A stretch of 64,000 bases of DNA from Roseovarius salinarum (GTDB lineage: Bacteria > Pseudomonadota > Alphaproteobacteria > Rhodobacterales > Rhodobacteraceae): positions 62,001 through 126,000 of the forward strand of contig NZ_PHNT01000006.1 in NCBI RefSeq assembly GCF_002834145.1, read 5' to 3'. Positions within the stretch are counted from its first letter, which is position 1. Each line of letters opens with the position of its first letter. The notes under the pieces were generated by a model, which saw nothing but the letters and a program-made list of their open reading frames with translations, had not been told where the DNA came from and ran no database searches. Below, one piece after another: positions 27,767-35,559 of the stretch. A program made the position numbers and the translations under genes.

Positions 27767-28939
27767 GTGAAACAGGTTGTCATCGCGGGCGCGTCCCGCA
27801 CGCCGATGGGCGGTTTCCAGGGCGATTTCGACGGTGTTCCGGCCGCCACCCTTGGTGGTGCGGCGATTCGCGCGGCGCTCGACGGCGCCGGGGCCGGGAC
27901 GGTGGACGAACTCGTGATGGGCTGCGTTCTGCCCGCCGGGCAGGGCCAGGCGCCCGCCCGGCAGGCCGGGTTCAACGCGGGGCTCGACGAATCGGTGCCG
28001 GCGACGACGCTCAACAAGATGTGCGGCTCGGGCATGAAAGCCGCAATGGCCGCTCACGACCAGATCGCGCTGGGCCAGGTCGGCACGGTCGTGGCGGGCG
28101 GCATGGAAAGCATGTCGATGGCCCCCTACCTGTTGCCCGGCATGCGCGGCGGTGCGCGCATCGGCCACGCCGAGGTCAAGGACCACATGTTCCTCGACGG
28201 GCTCGAGGATGCCTACGACAAGGGGCGCCTGATGGGAACCTTCGCGGAGGACTGTGCCGAGAAATACCAGTTCACCCGCGAGGCGCAGGACGAATATGCC
28301 ATCGGGTCGCTCGAAGGGGCGCTCGCCGCGCAGGACTCCGGCGCCTTCGCGCGAGAGATCGCGCCGGTCACGCTGACAACCCGCAAGGGGCAAACGGTGG
28401 TCGAGGCCGACGAACAGCCCGCCAAGGCCCGCCCCGACAAGATCCCGCATCTCAAGCCGGCCTTCCGCAAGGACGGCACCGTGACGCCGGCGAATTCCAG
28501 CTCGATCTCGGACGGGGCGGCGGCGCTGGTCCTGGCGTCCGACGATGTCGCCGGGGCGCAGGGGCTGACCGTGCGCGCGCGCATCCTTGGCCACGCGAGC
28601 CACGCGCAGGCCCCGGGCTGGTTTACCACGGCGCCCGTCCCGGCCGCGCGGAAGCTGCTGGAGCGCATCGGCTGGACGACGGAGGACGTGGACCTCTGGG
28701 AGGTCAACGAGGCCTTCGCCGTGGTGCCGATGGCCTTCATGCGGGAGATGAACCTGCCACGAGAGATCGTCAACGTGAACGGCGGCGCCTGCGCGCTGGG
28801 CCACCCGATCGGGGCCAGCGGCGCCCGCATCATGGTCACGCTGCTCAACGCCCTGGAAACCCGTGGGCTCAAGCGCGGGGTCGCGGCGATTTGCATCGGT
28901 GGCGGCGAGGGCACGGCGATCGCGATCGAGCGCGCCTGA
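27767..28939 (+). CDS. Acetyl-CoA acetyltransferase (thiolase)
   Basis: A 390-residue thiolase. The acylated cysteine is in TTLNKMCGSGMKA (C86). The later motifs are LWEVNEAFAVVPMAF, NVNGGACALGHPIGASGAR (His) and the final CIGGGEGTAIAIERA (second Cys). Length and the GHPIGASGARI block are typical of biosynthetic/degradative acetoacetyl-CoA thiolases (PhaA/AtoB-like). It starts at GTG 27767, after AGGAGG. The reaction direction is not decided by context: no PHB genes are adjacent, and downstream lies the fRMsr-type GAF gene. Confidence 0.9.
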   Translation: MKQVVIAGASRTPMGGFQGDFDGVPAATLGGAAIRAALDGAGAGTVDELVMGCVLPAGQGQAPARQAGFNAGLDESVPATTLNKMCGSGMKAAMAAHDQIALGQVGTVVAGGMESMSMAPYLLPGMRGGARIGHAEVKDHMFLDGLEDAYDKGRLMGTFAEDCAEKYQFTREAQDEYAIGSLEGALAAQDSGAFAREIAPVTLTTRKGQTVVEADEQPAKARPDKIPHLKPAFRKDGTVTPANSSSISDGAAALVLASDDVAGAQGLTVRARILGHASHAQAPGWFTTAPVPAARKLLERIGWTTEDVDLWEVNEAFAVVPMAFMREMNLPREIVNVNGGACALGHPIGASGARIMVTLLNALETRGLKRGVAAICIGGGEGTAIAIERA

Positions 28940-29021
28940 CCCTTCTTGTTGCCCGAAACATCCCCGGGGGTCCGTCGGCAGACAGCCCCCGGCGCCGGAG
29001 GGCCCGGCCCGGAGACACGAC

Positions 29022-29483
29022 ATGCGCATCGATTACGACAGCACCGGCAGGACCATCGCCGCCCTGACCGAGGGCGAGACCGATCAAGTCGCGCTCATGG
29101 CCACCGTGGCCTGCGAGCTTCACCACGCCGACGACCGGTTCGACTGGACGGGCTTTTACCGCGTCGTGGGCCCCGAGCTGCTCAAGATCGGGCCCTATCA
29201 GGGTGGGCACGGCTGTCTCGTCATCCCGTTTTCGCGCGGGGTCTGCGGCGCGGCGGCGCGCACCGGCGAGGTGCAGCGCGTCGACGACGTCGAGGCCTTC
29301 CCCGGCCACATCGCCTGTTCCGGTTCGACGCGCTCCGAGATCGTGCTGCCGGTGCGCGACGCCGCCGGCGCGCTGATCGGCGTGCTCGACATCGACAGCG
29401 ATCGCCCCGCGGCCTTCGGCGTCGACGACGCGGCGGGGCTTCAGACGATTCTCGACCGGGTGTTCGGCGGCCTGCATGGCTGA
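29022..29483 (+). CDS. GAF-domain free methionine-(R)-sulfoxide reductase
   Basis: A 153-residue single GAF domain. The three cysteines of the fRMsr family are present in order: HGCLVIPFSRGVCG (C65 and C75) and FPGHIACSGSTRSEIVLPV (C99). This pattern defines the enzymes that reduce free methionine-R-sulfoxide, using thioredoxin to recycle the disulfide. The middle VLDIDSD and the N-terminal DWTGFYR also fit. Start at ATG 29022; GGAGACACGAC precedes it. A 7-bp hairpin follows (29495-29513) but lacks a T-run. Confidence 0.9.
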   Translation: MRIDYDSTGRTIAALTEGETDQVALMATVACELHHADDRFDWTGFYRVVGPELLKIGPYQGGHGCLVIPFSRGVCGAAARTGEVQRVDDVEAFPGHIACSGSTRSEIVLPVRDAAGALIGVLDIDSDRPAAFGVDDAAGLQTILDRVFGGLHG

Positions 29484-29534
29484 TTCGCGGCCCAGCGCGG
29501 CGCCATGCCGCGCCGCGGCGTGAAAAACCCCTTT

Positions 29535-29582
29535 CAAATTTCATGGAATCGGTGCAGCGTGAAATTTGCGCAAAGAATTTCA
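29535..29582. promoter_or_regulatory. Palindromic operator of the XRE-cupin regulator (three half-sites)
   Basis: Three copies of a (C)AAATTTCA half-site are seen: CAAATTTCA (29535-29543), its exact inverse TGAAATTTG (29560-29568), and AATTTCA (29576-29582). TGAAATT (29560-29566) and AATTTCA (29576-29582) form a 7-bp palindrome with a 9-base spacer. Located just upstream of the XRE-cupin ATG, it is a probable autoregulatory and operon-control site. AT-rich half-sites in such GC-rich DNA are unlikely to be accidental. Confidence 0.6.
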
Positions 29583-29593
29583 CGAGGTGCGCC

Positions 29594-30166
29594 ATGCTGC
29601 ATCGCGACCCGGACCGGCCCCGTACCCTTGGTGCCGACCTGCGCACGTTGCGCAAGGCACGGGGCCATACGCTTTCGGCGCTCGCCGGTCGGCTGGGCCG
29701 CTCGGTGGGCTGGCTCAGCCAGGTGGAGCGCGACCTTTCCGATCCGTCGATTTCCGACCTGCGCCAGATCGCCGAGGCGCTGGGAGTGCCGATGTCGATG
29801 CTGTTCGGCCATGCCAGCGCGCCTGCCGAGGAACAGGGCCATGTCGTGCGCGCCGGCGCACGGCGGCCGATGGGGTCGCGCGACGACGGGCTGATCGAGG
29901 AGCTGCTTTCGCCGGACCTGACCGATGATTTCGAGGTGATCCATTCCACCTTCCGGCCCGGGTCGCGCATGGCCGCGCCCGCGCGGCGGCCCACGCAGGA
30001 GGTCGGCTACATCATCTCGGGCCGGCTCGACCTGCGCATCGGTGACCATGATTTCACGCTCGGTCCCGGCGACAGTTTCCGCTTGCGCGGCGAGACCTAT
30101 GCCTGGGCCAATCCGTATGACGCGCCCGCGGTGGCGATCTGGGTGATCGCCCCGCCCGTGTATTGA
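29594..30166 (+). CDS. XRE-family transcriptional regulator with cupin domain
   Basis: A 190-residue regulator. Residues about 10-65 form an HTH_3 domain (LRTLRKARGHTLSALAGRLG, then SVGWLSQVERDLSDPSISDL), and residues about 110-190 a small cupin_2 barrel with the VGYIISGRLDLRIG and LGPGDSFRL motifs. This architecture controls amine, polyamine and betaine catabolic genes in many bacteria; the cupin binds the inducer. The ATG at 29594 has GAGGTG upstream; the longer reading from ATG 29543 would overlap the operator. It heads the methylated-amine operon to 38007. Confidence 0.9.
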   Translation: MLHRDPDRPRTLGADLRTLRKARGHTLSALAGRLGRSVGWLSQVERDLSDPSISDLRQIAEALGVPMSMLFGHASAPAEEQGHVVRAGARRPMGSRDDGLIEELLSPDLTDDFEVIHSTFRPGSRMAAPARRPTQEVGYIISGRLDLRIGDHDFTLGPGDSFRLRGETYAWANPYDAPAVAIWVIAPPVY

Positions 30167-30179
30167 GGGGAGGAATCCG

Positions 30180-30560
30180 ATGCACAAGGGATCATGCCTT
30201 TGCGGCGCCGTGGCCTTCGAGCTGGACGAGACGCCGCGCGCCCCGATCGCCTGCCATTGCAAGCAATGCCGCCGGCAGTCGGGCCATGTCTTCGCCGCCG
30301 GCCACGTGCCGAAAGAAGCCGTCAGGATGATCCGGGAGGATGGCCTTGCGTGGTACCGGGCCAGTGAAAAGGCCACGCGGGGTTTCTGCGGCACCTGCGG
30401 GTCGACGCTTTTCTGGCGCGCGGACGACGGCCCAGAGATCGGGGTTGCCCTTGGCGCGCTGGATGACCCCACCGGTCTCGGGCTCACCCGCCACGTCTGG
30501 GTGGGGGACAAGGGCGACTACTACGAGATCGCGGACGGTCTGCCGCAGGACGAACACTAG
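30180..30560 (+). CDS. GFA family (glutathione-dependent formaldehyde-activating-like) protein
   Basis: A 126-residue Cys-rich protein of the GFA/CENP-V family. Its zinc ligands are visible as SCLCGAVAF, CHCKQCRR and FCGTCGSTLFW, giving the two-zinc pattern. It starts 13 bases after the regulator with a GGGGAGG site, and precedes the first FAD-GcvT gene by 13 bases. The prototype was described as a glutathione-formaldehyde adduct enzyme, a role later questioned. Formaldehyde would nevertheless be a product of oxidative demethylation by the neighbouring dehydrogenases if tetrahydrofolate were limiting, which makes the placement suggestive. Confidence 0.85.
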   Translation: MHKGSCLCGAVAFELDETPRAPIACHCKQCRRQSGHVFAAGHVPKEAVRMIREDGLAWYRASEKATRGFCGTCGSTLFWRADDGPEIGVALGALDDPTGLGLTRHVWVGDKGDYYEIADGLPQDEH

Positions 30561-30573
30561 TGGAGCGGGGGCA

Positions 30574-33018
30574 ATGACGGACATTCCGGCGACGGCACGC
30601 GTCGTCATCATCGGCGGAGGGGCGGTCGGCGCCTCGTGCCTTTACCACCTTGCGCAGGCCGGCTGGCGGGATGCCGTGCTGCTGGAGCGCAACGAGTTGA
30701 CCGCCGGTTCGACGTGGCATGCCGCGGGCAACGTGCCAACCTTCTCGACCAGCTGGTCCGTCATGAACATGCAGCGCTATTCCACCGAGCTTTACGCGCG
30801 GTTGGCCGGCGAGGTCGACTATCCCATGAACTATCACCAGACCGGGTCGGTCCGGCTGGCGCATTCGGACGAACGGATGCAGGAATTCGCGCACGCCCGG
30901 AGCATGGGGCGCGCGCAGGGCATGGATCTGGAAATCCTCACGCCCGAAGAGATCAGGGCGTGTCACCCCTTCACCGAAACGCATGACCTGAAAGGGGCGC
31001 TGTACGACCCGAACGACGGCGATATCGACCCGGCGCAGCTGACTCAGGCGCTGGCGAAGGGCGCGCGCGGGATGGGTGCGCGGATCGTCCGGTTCTGTCC
31101 TGCCCTCGGCGTGCGCCGTGCCGGTGACGAATGGATCGTGGAAACCGCCAAGGGAGAGATCCGGTGCGACTGCGTGGTGAACGCCGCCGGCTACTACGCC
31201 CGGCGGGTGGGCGAATGCTTCAAGCCCTACGGCGGGCGCACGGTGCCGATGATGGTCATGAGCCACCAGTACCTTCTGACCGAAGAGATCCCCGAACTCG
31301 AGGCATGGTCGCGCGATGCGGGCCGCAAGCTGCCGCTGCTGCGCGACGTCGACAGCTCCTATTACCTGCGTCAGGAAAAGCACGGCCTGAACCTCGGTCC
31401 CTACGAACGCGACTGCCGTGCGCACTGGGTGGACCCCGCCGACCCGATGCCCGAGGACTTCAGCTTCCAGCTCTACCCCGACGACCTTGACCGGCTGGAA
31501 TGGCATGTCTCGGACGCGGTCGCGCGCGTGCCGATCCTTGGGCAAGGCGGGGTGAGCAAGGTCATCAACGGGCCGATCCCCTATGCCCCGGACGGGATGC
31601 CGCTGATCGGCCCGATGCCGGGCGTGCCCAACGCCTTCGAGGCCTGCGTTTTCACCTTCGGCATCGCGCAGGCAGGCGGCGCCGGCAAGGTGCTGGCCGA
31701 ATGGGTGACGGAGGGTGCGACCGAGTGGGACATGTGGGCCACCGATCCGCGACGCTTCACCGACCACGCCGACCGGGCCTACTGCATCGCCAAGGGGATG
31801 GAGGTCTACGGCTTTGAGTATGCCATGCATTTTCCGTGGCACGAATGGCCAGCAGGACGCGACAGGAAGCTGTCGCCGGTGCATGACCGCGTCAGGCAAC
31901 TGGGCGGTGTGATGGGGGCCTACAACGGCTGGGAGCGCGCCAACTGGTTCGCGCAGCCCGGCGACGACACCGGCGCGGCGGCCACGCAGACCTGGGCGCG
32001 CTCCGGGCCGTGGGAGCCGCGCATCCGCGCGGAATGCGCGGCTGTGCGGGACGGTTGCGGCGTGCTCGATCTGCCCGGGTTCACCCGGCTTTGGGTCTCG
32101 GGTGCCGGCGCCGACGACTGGCTGCGCGGTTTCGTCACCGGCAAACTGCCCGCCGTGGGGCGGATCGGCCTCGTCTACGTTGCCGACGCGCGGGGACGTG
32201 TCCTGACCGAGTTCTCCTGCGTTCGGCTGGCCGAGGACAGTTTCATCCTCATCACCGCCGCCGCGGCGCAGTGGCACGACGGTGCGCTGGTCAGGGGCGC
32301 GGTGCCCGACGGCGTCACCGTGCACGAGACCACGGCGGAGCGCGACGCGCTTCTGGTGACCGGCCCGCAGTCGCGCGCGGTCCTGTCAGGGTTGACGGAT
32401 GCCGATCTGTCCTTGCCGTGGCTGTCGCATCAGCACGCCAAGGTGGCCGGCCAGAAGGCCTTCCTGATCCGGGTCAGTTTCGCCGGGGAACTGGGATGGG
32501 AGGTGCATGCCGAAAACGCCGCCATCCCGGCGATCCATGAGGCGGTCCTCGGGGCGGGTGCACGACCCTTCGGGATGTACGCGCTGAACAGCCTGCGGCT
32601 CGAGAAGGGATACCGGACGTGGAAGGGTGACCTGTCCACCGACTACACGATGCTCGAGGCGGGACTGGAGCGTTTCGTGGATTTCGACAAGCCGCAGGAT
32701 TACCCCGGCAAGGCCGCGCTCCTGGCCGAGCGCGCCCGGGGCAGGGAAAAGGCCCTTGTCCCGCTGGTGGTCGAGGCGGGCGCGGCGGATGCGCCCTGCA
32801 TGGCGCCGGTGCGGCATGGGGGCGCCATCGTTGGCACGGTCACCTCCGGTGCCTGGGGCTACCGGGTCGGGGCCTCGTTGGCGCTGGCGATGATCCGCGC
32901 CGAGCTTGCCGTCGCCGGCACCGAGGTGGAGGTCGAGATCTACGGCGAACGACGCCCGGCGGTGGTGCAATCCGAGGGTCCGGTGTGGGACCCCGGCAAC
33001 GAAAGGCTGCGCGCATGA
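30574..33018 (+). CDS. FAD-GcvT oxidoreductase, dimethylglycine/sarcosine dehydrogenase-like (first copy)
   Basis: An 814-residue two-part protein. Residues about 1-430 form a DAO/GlxB-type flavin domain with VVIIGGGAVGASCLYHLAQAG; the histidine in STWHAAG (H49) is the expected site of covalent FAD in the DMGDH family. Residues about 480-810 form an aminomethyltransferase (GcvT) domain that would hand the one-carbon unit to tetrahydrofolate. It differs from the second copy (35560-38007) in the segment after HAAG (NVPTFSTSWSVMNM), hinting at another substrate. The ATG follows GGAGCGGGGG. Its stop overlaps the next ATG (ATGA). Confidence 0.88.
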   Translation: MTDIPATARVVIIGGGAVGASCLYHLAQAGWRDAVLLERNELTAGSTWHAAGNVPTFSTSWSVMNMQRYSTELYARLAGEVDYPMNYHQTGSVRLAHSDERMQEFAHARSMGRAQGMDLEILTPEEIRACHPFTETHDLKGALYDPNDGDIDPAQLTQALAKGARGMGARIVRFCPALGVRRAGDEWIVETAKGEIRCDCVVNAAGYYARRVGECFKPYGGRTVPMMVMSHQYLLTEEIPELEAWSRDAGRKLPLLRDVDSSYYLRQEKHGLNLGPYERDCRAHWVDPADPMPEDFSFQLYPDDLDRLEWHVSDAVARVPILGQGGVSKVINGPIPYAPDGMPLIGPMPGVPNAFEACVFTFGIAQAGGAGKVLAEWVTEGATEWDMWATDPRRFTDHADRAYCIAKGMEVYGFEYAMHFPWHEWPAGRDRKLSPVHDRVRQLGGVMGAYNGWERANWFAQPGDDTGAAATQTWARSGPWEPRIRAECAAVRDGCGVLDLPGFTRLWVSGAGADDWLRGFVTGKLPAVGRIGLVYVADARGRVLTEFSCVRLAEDSFILITAAAAQWHDGALVRGAVPDGVTVHETTAERDALLVTGPQSRAVLSGLTDADLSLPWLSHQHAKVAGQKAFLIRVSFAGELGWEVHAENAAIPAIHEAVLGAGARPFGMYALNSLRLEKGYRTWKGDLSTDYTMLEAGLERFVDFDKPQDYPGKAALLAERARGREKALVPLVVEAGAADAPCMAPVRHGGAIVGTVTSGAWGYRVGASLALAMIRAELAVAGTEVEVEIYGERRPAVVQSEGPVWDPGNERLRA

Positions 33019-34103
33019 CCCTGCCCGACGTGATGTCCGGCGTCTGCCTGACCGGACACGGCGGGCCGGAGATGCTGGAACGGCGCGAGGATATCCCGGT
33101 GCCGGAGCCCGGGCCCGGCGAAGTGCTGGTCAAGGTGCTGGCGGCGGGCGTGAACAACACCGACATCAACACGCGCGTGGGCTGGTATTCGGCGGAGGTG
33201 ACGGGGGCCACGGGCGAGACAGGTGAAGGGGTCGAGGCCGGGGGCTGGTCCGGGGCGTTGGATTTCCCGCTAATTCAGGGCGGTGACCTGTGCGGCAGGG
33301 TGGTGGCGGCGGGGCCCGGTGTCGAGTCGCCGGCCATCGGCCGCCGCGTGACCTGCCCGATCAACCAGCCTCGCCCGACCGCGGACAACCCGGTGGGTTT
33401 TGTCGCGCTGGGCTCGGAATACAACGGGGCCTTCGCGCAATACTGCCTGCTTCAGGCACGTGACCTGCATGATGTGAGCCAAGCGCCGCTGTCGGACACC
33501 GAGATCGCGGCGATCCCCTGCAATTTCGGCACCGCGGCGGGGCTGTTGCACCGCGCGGGGGTTGAGAGCGGTGCCGAGGTGCTTGTCACGGGCGCCTCGG
33601 GCGGCGTCGGGCTGGCGGCGGTGCAACTTGCCGCGCAGACGGGTGCGCGGGTCACGGGCCTTGCGGCGCCGCACAAGGCCGCCGCGGTGCGCGAGGCGGG
33701 CGCTGCGACGGTCTGGCGGCGCGACGCCACCCTGCCGGCGGATACCTTCCACGCCGTGATCGACCTGGTCGCCGGGCCGGCGTGGCCGGGACTGATCGAC
33801 GCGCTGCGCCCCGGTGGGCACTACGCGGTTTCCGGCGCCATCGCCGGGCCGATCGTGCAGGCGGACCTGCGCCGGATCTACCTGCGCGACATCACGCTGC
33901 ACGGCTGCACCTACCAGCCGCCAAAGGTCTTCGCCGCGTTGATCGCCATGGTGAACGCCGGGCGCATCCGACCGCGGATCGCCCGGACCTACCCGTTGTC
34001 GATGATCGAACAGGCCCAGGCGGATTTCCAGGCCAAGGACACGGCGGGCAAGCTGGTGCTCTTGCCGTGGGATGCGGCGGACAACGAGGAGGGAAAGCAA
34101 TGA
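33015..34103 (+). CDS. Zinc-independent MDR/quinone-oxidoreductase-like dehydrogenase
   Basis: A 362-residue medium-chain dehydrogenase/reductase. It has the GroES-like N-terminal domain (VPEPGPGEVLVKVLAAGVNNTDIN) and an NAD(P)-binding Rossmann domain with VLVTGASGGVGLAAVQLA. The structural-zinc cysteine cluster is absent. The G-G-D-L-C-G-R motif occurs where catalytic zinc ligands lie in other subfamilies. The protein reads as a QOR-type reductase. It is locked into the operon by four-base overlaps on both sides (ATGA at 33015 and 34100). Its operon role, perhaps oxidation of an intermediate or of formaldehyde, is inferred only from position. Confidence 0.8.
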   Translation: MTLPDVMSGVCLTGHGGPEMLERREDIPVPEPGPGEVLVKVLAAGVNNTDINTRVGWYSAEVTGATGETGEGVEAGGWSGALDFPLIQGGDLCGRVVAAGPGVESPAIGRRVTCPINQPRPTADNPVGFVALGSEYNGAFAQYCLLQARDLHDVSQAPLSDTEIAAIPCNFGTAAGLLHRAGVESGAEVLVTGASGGVGLAAVQLAAQTGARVTGLAAPHKAAAVREAGAATVWRRDATLPADTFHAVIDLVAGPAWPGLIDALRPGGHYAVSGAIAGPIVQADLRRIYLRDITLHGCTYQPPKVFAALIAMVNAGRIRPRIARTYPLSMIEQAQADFQAKDTAGKLVLLPWDAADNEEGKQ

Positions 34104-34558
34104 AACTGCCCGGGAACGCACAACGGCTGATCGAGACATTCCGCTTGGGGTTCGTGGCCACGGTGACACCGGGCGGCAGCCCGAGCGTTTCACCCAAGGG
34201 CACCTTCGTGGTGCTCGACGACGAAACCGTGGCCTTCGGCGAAATCCGTTCGCCGCAGACGGTCACCAACCTCACCCATCGCCCGGAGATGGAGATCAAT
34301 TTCGTCGATCCCTTCGCGCGCAAGGGCGTGCGGCTGCGCGGCGGTGCCACCTTCGTGCGGCGCGGCACCGAGGGCTTTGCCGATCTCGAGCCGCGCTGGG
34401 CGGCGATCTGGCCGGATCTGGCCCACCGGATCAACATGATCGTCAAGGTGCCGGTGACGGAGGCCAGGCCGCTGACCACGCCGCCCTACGACGACGGCGT
34501 GACCGAGGACGAGATGATCGCGCTCTACAAGGCCAAATTCGCGGAGATATACCCGTGA
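34100..34558 (+). CDS. Pyridoxamine 5'-phosphate oxidase-like FMN-binding protein
   Basis: A 152-residue split-barrel flavin-reductase-like protein. The N-terminal GFVATVTPGGSPSVSPKGTFVVLDDETVAFGEIRSPQTVTNL is the PNPOx_like beta-barrel with the conserved SP(K)GT and TxxNL patterns. A real PNPOx role is unlikely because the vitamin B6 C-terminal domain is missing. It is coupled by ATGA to the dehydrogenase before it and by GTGA to the methyltransferase after it. It could supply reduced flavin or detoxify an intermediate. Substrate unknown. Confidence 0.8.
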   Translation: MKLPGNAQRLIETFRLGFVATVTPGGSPSVSPKGTFVVLDDETVAFGEIRSPQTVTNLTHRPEMEINFVDPFARKGVRLRGGATFVRRGTEGFADLEPRWAAIWPDLAHRINMIVKVPVTEARPLTTPPYDDGVTEDEMIALYKAKFAEIYP

Positions 34559-35451
34559 GCCGCATCACCCTTCTCGATGGCGCGATCGGGCAGGAGGCCG
34601 TCGCGCGTTCGGGCGGCGCTCCCACGCCGTTGTGGTCCACGCAGGTGATGATGGACGCCCCCGGCGTGGTCCGTGCGGTGCATGCGGCCTATTTCGCGGC
34701 CGGCGCCACCATCGCCACCGCCAACACCTATGCAATCCATCGCGACCGCCTTTCGCCGGCGGGCCTCGAAGATCGGTTCGAGGCGCTGGTGGACGCCGCG
34801 CTGGGCGAGGCCGAGGCGGCACGCGACGCCCACGGATCGGGCCGTATCGCCGGCGCTCTGGGGCCGCTGGGGGCGTCCTATCGCCCTGACATCTGCCCGC
34901 CGCCCGACGCCGCCGCGCCCCTTTACGCCGAGCTGGTCGGGTTGATGCACGACCGGGTGGATCTCTTTCTGGTCGAGACGGCCGCCTCGATCGACCAGGC
35001 CGCCGGCGCGCTCGGGGGCACCGCGCGCGCCGGGCGCCCCGTCTGGCTGGCGGTCACGGTCGACGACGACAACGGCCACCGCCTGCGCTCGGGCGAGCCG
35101 GTGGCCGACCTCGCCCCGCTTGTGGCACGCCACGCGCCAGACGCGGTGCTCGTCAACTGTTCGCGGCCCGAGGCGCTGGACGCCGCGATGCCGGTGATCG
35201 CCTCCTTCGGCAAACCGTTCGGCGGCTACGCCAACGGGTTCACCCGCATCAGCGAAGACTTCCTTGAAGACCGGCCCACCGTCGACGCACTGGAGGCACG
35301 CACCGACCTTGACCCGGCGCGCTACGCCGATTTCGCCATGGTCTGGGTCGCGCAGGGCGCCACCATCGTCGGCGGCTGCTGCGAGGTCGGCCCGGACCAC
35401 ATTGCCGAACTGGCGCGGCGCCTTGCCGCGACCGGGCACGAGATCGCGTGA
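34555..35451 (+). CDS. Homocysteine S-methyltransferase family protein
   Basis: A 298-residue zinc methyltransferase of the BHMT/MmuM/MetH-N family. The N-terminal LLDGAIGQE replaces the usual LDGGMGTEL, and the zinc cysteines are in VLVNCSRPE and IVGGCCEVG. Length fits MmuM/YagD-type homocysteine methyltransferases rather than the longer betaine-homocysteine enzyme. It starts at GTG 34555 overlapping the preceding stop. Together with two FAD-GcvT demethylases it indicates that the operon consumes a methyl-onium compound, such as betaine or dimethylsulfoniopropionate, with homocysteine as first methyl acceptor. Confidence 0.85.
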   Translation: MSRITLLDGAIGQEAVARSGGAPTPLWSTQVMMDAPGVVRAVHAAYFAAGATIATANTYAIHRDRLSPAGLEDRFEALVDAALGEAEAARDAHGSGRIAGALGPLGASYRPDICPPPDAAAPLYAELVGLMHDRVDLFLVETAASIDQAAGALGGTARAGRPVWLAVTVDDDNGHRLRSGEPVADLAPLVARHAPDAVLVNCSRPEALDAAMPVIASFGKPFGGYANGFTRISEDFLEDRPTVDALEARTDLDPARYADFAMVWVAQGATIVGGCCEVGPDHIAELARRLAATGHEIA

Positions 35452-35559
35452 TGCGGCTTTTCCTCTCCTTGGCGGCAATATCCACGGGCGCTGGACGTGT
35501 TTCCTTTCGCCGGCGGGGGCAATGCCGCGGACGGCTCACCATGAAACAAGAGGTCGCCA

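Noticed and set aside
26834..29029. 731-codon minus-strand frame extending rsbW upstream
   Set aside because: Only the last 162 codons match a protein family; the rest is antisense to the thiolase and STAS genes.
29495..29513. Hairpin after the GAF-domain gene as a terminator
   Set aside because: A 7-bp GC stem is present but no T-run follows; it may still act with Rho.
29543..29593. Upstream ATG for the XRE-cupin regulator
   Set aside because: It sits inside the palindromic operator and lacks a Shine-Dalgarno site; the ATG at 29594 has GAGGTG.
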